Assembly (NCBI GenBank): GCA_963377175.1
Contig: CAUJNA010000476.1
Span: 157,950 to 221,949 of the forward strand
Direction of reading: 5' to 3'
DNA: 64,000 bases
From: Effrenium voratum
Taxonomy: Eukaryota > Sar > Dinophyceae > Suessiales > Symbiodiniaceae
Both the position numbers and the translations under genes were made by a program. Below the pieces are notes generated by a model, which worked only from the letters and a program-made list of their open reading frames with translations, made no database searches and was not told the DNA's origin. Shown here piece by piece: positions 55,201 to 61,200 of this stretch (its first letter is position 1; each line of letters opens with the position of its first letter).

Positions 55201-58200
55201 CGAGACAACCGTCTTAGGAAGAGAACGGAAGGACATATTCGTTTAGTGCGCTTAGACGTTCGACACCAAGCTTTCCTGGGGGGCGATTTCGCCATTCGGT
55301 GGGCGACTCATAAATTTAGGGATTTCTTGACAAGTAGATTGGGTGCCACGCAGCACCCATAAGTGTTATTCTTCCCAGGAGAGACTAAAGGGCATGATAA
55401 GGGGCGTAGTTTGGCAATTTGTCCAAGACCCCCCTCCCGGCGGATCTCAATTCATCAGATGTATGCTATGCCATCGGGTTGTTTCTGCGAAGTTCTTAGA
55501 CCAAAGAAGGACAAGCGATCACACGCATTACTCTCCAGATTAACATGGAACCCGCAAAACCAGGCAACAGGTGATCATCTGAGAAGTGCCAGGCGGGGTA
55601 TGGCATTTGCGCTGTGTCGGAGAACTATGCGGCCGGGAAACCCAGCGACCGCGGGTCGGAGTTCCAGCTGATTCCATGGCGAAAAATGTAGGGGATCGCC
55701 TTTTGGGGATTTCCAAGGAAAACCACGAGGAACAGTTCATTGTCTTTTTGTTTTGAGCCTCAGGTTCATTCGAAACGCAAAGCATCGTCAGGGTTCATTG
55801 AGAGATTTTAACCTCAGCTGTCAAGCAAGCCCGAAAGGGGTGCACTTGGAGTTGTTTGTTCAGAGTTTCGGTTCCCGAAAGTCTTGAGTTTGAGGTGGAG
55901 CTGAAGCGTGAGCGCACGCTCTTCGCAGGGCTGCCGTATCTCATCAGCCTGGATAATGCGCCTTGGCCATGTGAGTCACACAGAGAAGTGTTGTTTGGAG
56001 GGTAGAGACCTGCGTTTTTGTAGGCAAAAACCGAGCTCACCATGCTAAATGGCAGTTTCCAGGTGTTTATCTGCAGGTGTGCCTATGCTCAAGACAAACA
56101 AACCCCACCGGGTTTTCCAGCCACCTCACCAAAATCAAATCATCCGAATTCCCCGCTTCCCCCGCGCAAGCGTCGCTCGCGCCGAGGCCACAGACCCGGC
56201 GGAGGACAACAACTGCTCCCTGGACCGGCTGCGGGCGTTGCGCTTCGAGGCCAAGGCCCAGCTGCAGCGCCACTGCGGCGCCTTCGGCGTCGAGGGAAAA
56301 CGGGGAGACAAGGGTGCGACCGGGAGAAAAAGTGGCTTTACTGCTATGGGGTTGGATCTTTAGACTTTAAGTTTTTTTGGAACTCAAGGGGTTTTCCACC
56401 AACCCCTCCCCCAAAAGTCATTCACTTTTTGCGCGGATTTGAGGAGGTCTTTTGGGGTCAGATGGGTTTCCCGAAGCCCCCCCCCAAACTTTGGGGGGAA
56501 GCCCGGCGCATTTTTGTCGGTGTTTCTCTTTAAAGCCCAGAGGCACAGTGAGTTGGACATGGGTTTGGTCTCCCCAATAGAGCTACCAACTCCACAAGGA
56601 GGAAAGGGCCAATAGAGAAAAAGGGTGCCGCCTTTTAAACACTAGGTCCCCCAGTAGTGCCCTTTCTCACCATGTTTTTTTTGGGGGACGGTTCCACTAC
56701 TAAAATAGACGTCCAGAGAAAAAAAGTCGGGTACCCTTCTTCTAACCTCAAACTACTGGAGCAAATAGAAACAGGAAAAGCCAAAAACAGGGCCCTACGC
56801 TTTTTGACAAACCCCGAGGGTCAGTTCTCACACGCCCAGATCTTTCGCGCCCAGCGGTCGATGAGAGCGACGGCCGATGCGATGCGATTTCCGAGGTTTG
56901 GACCCCGACCCGGGCGCGAAGATCCTCATCTTCATCGGGCGCTGGGTGAAGCAGCGCCTCGCTCCGGGGAGAAAAAGCAAAAAGGACGCGAGATGAGGCG
57001 ATGCCCTTTGAGTCTCCTTTGAACATGGAGGTTTTCTTCGTTCGTTCTTCTATTTCAAAAAGGAAAGCAACTTAAACAAGCAGTTCTTACAACCATGTAA
57101 GCATTGGACGTCTTTTGAAGACCTGAAGTCGTACGGGGTTCATATGAAACAGGATCTGGGCTTCACAAGTATACACGAGACTGCGGAATCTGCTCGATCC
57201 CTTTTCGTTGGTGTTTCTTGAAAAGATACATCAGCAAATCGTCTTGGTGCTCAGGAAATCTGGGAATGACCCCAGGCGTTGGTCCCCTCAAAGGAAACCA
57301 CCAGCAAGGGATGGTTTATATTCGGGTCATTCCATAACTCTCATTCCCTGCATCTCTCGCACCGATCGCAAGTCACTAAGTCGACTTCCGAAGCTGGGGG
57401 ATTGGGGCTCTTAGTGCGCTAGGTCCCCCAGTGCCCTTTCTCACCCTTTGGGGGAGGGTTCCACTACTAGTATAGACTACATAGAAAAAGGGTGCCCTTG
57501 TTCTAACCTCTCTACTGGAGGACCTAGTGTGGGGCTCTGGGCGGTGTTGAAAGGAAGGGCGTGGACCACATCGCCATGCTGACCCCCGCCTTCTTGCGGA
57601 CCCACCCGGAGGCCCGCGTCAGCGAGGGGCAGGGCACGCGATAAGCCGCTGGAACGGCCCACAAGCCCAATATAAGGGTCTAAATAGATACTTAATATGT
57701 CACTCCCGCAATCATGACTCAACTTGACTTTGAGTATGCAGTGCACAAAAAGCCCCAATTATTCCAATCGTGCAGGCCCTTGCATGGGAGCCAGACAGAA
57801 ACCAGTATCTACTTTTGTCCCATCTGGGCTATGGCCGTAAGAATATCTCCCATGATATGTTCAACGCAGATCACCGCTCTATCACCGACACCCAGTTCCA
57901 CGATCATAGGCGGTTCGACCGCTACAAGAACCCGCAAAAACCCGCCCTTTGGGTTCTTTTCCATAAGCAGACTCCTTGAAATGAGCAACTGGCAGAACCG
58001 GTAGTCTATGGCGTGCCCGGGGCTGATTTCGGGCTCGCATCTTTGGGACATTGCTGTCATGTGAGCCGCGCTCGCCATCCTTGCTTGTCCCTATTTCCCT
58101 TTTCAGCCAAACCTTTCTCGATGGTGTTGTTTTTTGGTGGAAGGAATCGGACCCTCCAAAATGGCCAAGCGGCTCTCCTTTTTGGTTTCCCTTTAAAACC

Positions 58201-61200
58201 AACCGAAAAGGGGGTACCCCAAAAAAAGACACAGCCAAGTAGGTGGTTGGCCTTTGGTTTCCCTTTAGACCATCCCATTGTCCGTTTTATTTGTTCGCTT
58301 CACCGAAGCGCTATTGGGGATGAGCAACTGAGCAGGGATGCGCCGTGTCACCACAAGTCAACGGCCTCCAAATCTTACATCGCCTCATTGCCAGGCATCT
58401 TGTTTTGGCAATTCCCATCTGGGCGTAAGGCAAAATTCAACCACAAAACCGCAGGTCTTAGTCCTTGTTTCCAATTACCAGGGGTCCATTTTGTTTTTCC
58501 GGGGGACATATTTTTGACCCACACCCATATCGGGCTAAAAGTTTCCAGACAAAACCCAACGTCAGATCCCATAACAGTGTGGGACGCCTGAACCGCTTTT
58601 TCGGTGTGGGAGCGTGTTCCGTCCAAACCTTTCACGAGATGTGATTATCGAACCCGGCATCAAGCCACTACCGTCCCCGGAGATAAGGGGCCTGGACCAA
58701 TTGACTAACATCCACCTGTCAAGTTATTTGTCAATCAGCAGGCAACGAGGGAATGAGCCAACCACCCAAACCAATGGTTTTCCCAGCTGGTCAGTTGGGG
58801 TCATTCCCCTTTTTGGCAAAGCTTTGCCCTGCTTATGGCGAGCTGGGGTAAAGCCAGCTCACCATGAGTAGGTCCTTCAGGGATTTATTGTTTCAGGTCC
58901 CCTGTACATGCCAAGCGACGTTATGGTTTCCCAGGGTTTGAAAGGGGTGCGCCCAGGGGTCGGACAAGTCCACAGTATGACCGTGCCTCCCATTCCCATG
59001 CTTGAAGACTGAATGGTAAGCTTTCGGCGGACTTGGTCATGACACTCCCGCACATATCACAAAGTGGTTAGTGCTGCAATCATTTCTAGGGCCCCCCCCG
59101 TATGGTGGACACTGAACGGGTCTATTTTGCATTATCCTTCTTTTAGGGTATTGGTTTTTTAGGGTATGGTTGCAAAATAAACTCTAGGTGTCCATGGCAC
59201 ACCCCCTGAGAACAAGACGAGCAGGTGCAGATCATTTTGGCCGGCCCGCCGGACGACGCCTGCGGCCTCTACGCGGGCACGCTGCTGGAACAGCTAGGCC
59301 CGGCGATGCCCACAGCAGTTCAAAGGGCATGGACGACGCGCTGGGAGACGGAAGGGAGCTGTTTTTTGTTTTGACGAAAGACAAACACCCGAAACTAAGC
59401 CAAGCAGGTTTGATATGCCACCCAAAAAAGTGGCACGGTGGGCACAAATCCCCACCATGATGTTCACCAGAGGCGCCCCAATTAAGGGTCATACCCACAC
59501 AAGACCAACACCAGCGGGCTTTATTCCAACAAACTTTCCTGGCCCTTCAGTTGGACTTTTCGCCTTGGATAGCAACTTGTTTGTTTTTTTTTAACTCTGG
59601 GAATTGTTGCAAAGTCTCAAAATAGAAAATAGGGGTTGGACCCCTTTTTGGATGGTTTTAAAAGGACGCCAAGAGGAAACCACCTAGAGGGGTCCCCAAT
59701 CTGGAGCAACACCCACATGAGTGATGGCCAATGTTTACTTGGGAATGGTTCATGCGGGCACACCCCCTGGCCTTGTACAGAACCAAAGGAAACTGGGTAG
59801 GGTCCCCCATCCTCCCCAAAACAACCATAGACTACCACTAATATTATTGTTGTCCGTTGCTCATGTGCAGGAATGATTGCCAAGCAACCTCAAACCTATG
59901 AGATGCTAAGCTGGTTTGCAATGCGCTGTCGGGGTTTGCAACTCTCCCCTCTCTTGAGGGTTCCATCCGTTAATCCTTACTCCCTGACCCCTGAGTTCCG
60001 TTTCGGACTTTAGTCACTTTTTGGGTTTGGACCCTTTTTGAGCGGTGAAGAAGAAGTTCGCTGGATCGGAAGGGAGGATGGGGTTAGAACTCCTGGGAGC
60101 GAGGAAAAGAAAATCCGCGGTCGCAGGTGATGAGTTCAAGGGCCGGCTTTTCGTGTGCACCAAGTTCTTCAGGCGAGTCCGGTGCGGCGCGCCATCTCTC
60201 TCCGGGATAGGGTACACCTATGGGCCGGAGTACTACTTTTTGAGGTCTGGTCTTTGCTTTGGAAGGGGTTGGTTTAGGGTTGGCTTCGAAGTTGGTTTCG
60301 GGTTGGTTCAGCGACCGGTTTCGAGTTGGGTTCGGGACGGCATTCCCCCGACGGTTCCACGAGAACATTCGGAGGGTCGTGTTTTCCCCGAAATGGGTGG
60401 TTTTCCGTTTAGTTGTCCTTTAGCACCACCCAACAAAAAGGGGTGCCCCAAAGCCAGGCCGAGCCATCAGGCTTAATCCCAGCCCCCAGGCACAGGTGGT
60501 GTCCCTCGACAAGGGCTCAAGACTTACGGCACCTTTTTCCGCCCTTGCATAGTTGTTGTTGGGAAACATTTTGCATTTTTGCTCATTGTGGTTTAATGGG
60601 AAATCCCCACTTGACTGCTAAGATTCGATTTGTTGCTCCCCGTCCACCGTGAATTGAGCTTGTTTCGGAGTTGTTTAAAGGGAAAGACCCAGGCAAGCTG
60701 GCACATCCTATTTTGAGACACGCCCATTGAAGAGAGTTCCTGGGTAAGGGAGCTCTCGCGCCTCTGCTCGCGAGAGCTCGGGGACCGGAAGGACAGCCTA
60801 AAGGGGAACGCGGTCGAGAGCTTTCGGCGGAAAGAGATCCGAGCGGCGAAAGGGGTCGAAGTTCGGGGAAAGATGGGGCTGGCGTTTTTTAGCCTGAAAT
60901 GCGCGAAGAAAGCTTCTGACTTCGCCCAAGCAGCCCATTCAACTCAGGTTCGAAGCCACAAGCCACCCCAAAGACCGCGGCCCCAACGCCTTCATTGCAG
61001 GAACTCTCCCTGTCGAAACCCAACGTGGCGTTCTCACAAGGCTTTGAATTCAATCCGCATCAGATACGTAGGAGGCTATAAATTTGTAACCATGGTGAGT
61101 GGTGGACAATGGACAATGCCCTGCTTCTGGACCAAAACAAACGGCGACATCCCTTACTCGCTTCCCAGACGTGGGCTGAACATCCAAGATGTTTTTTGTT

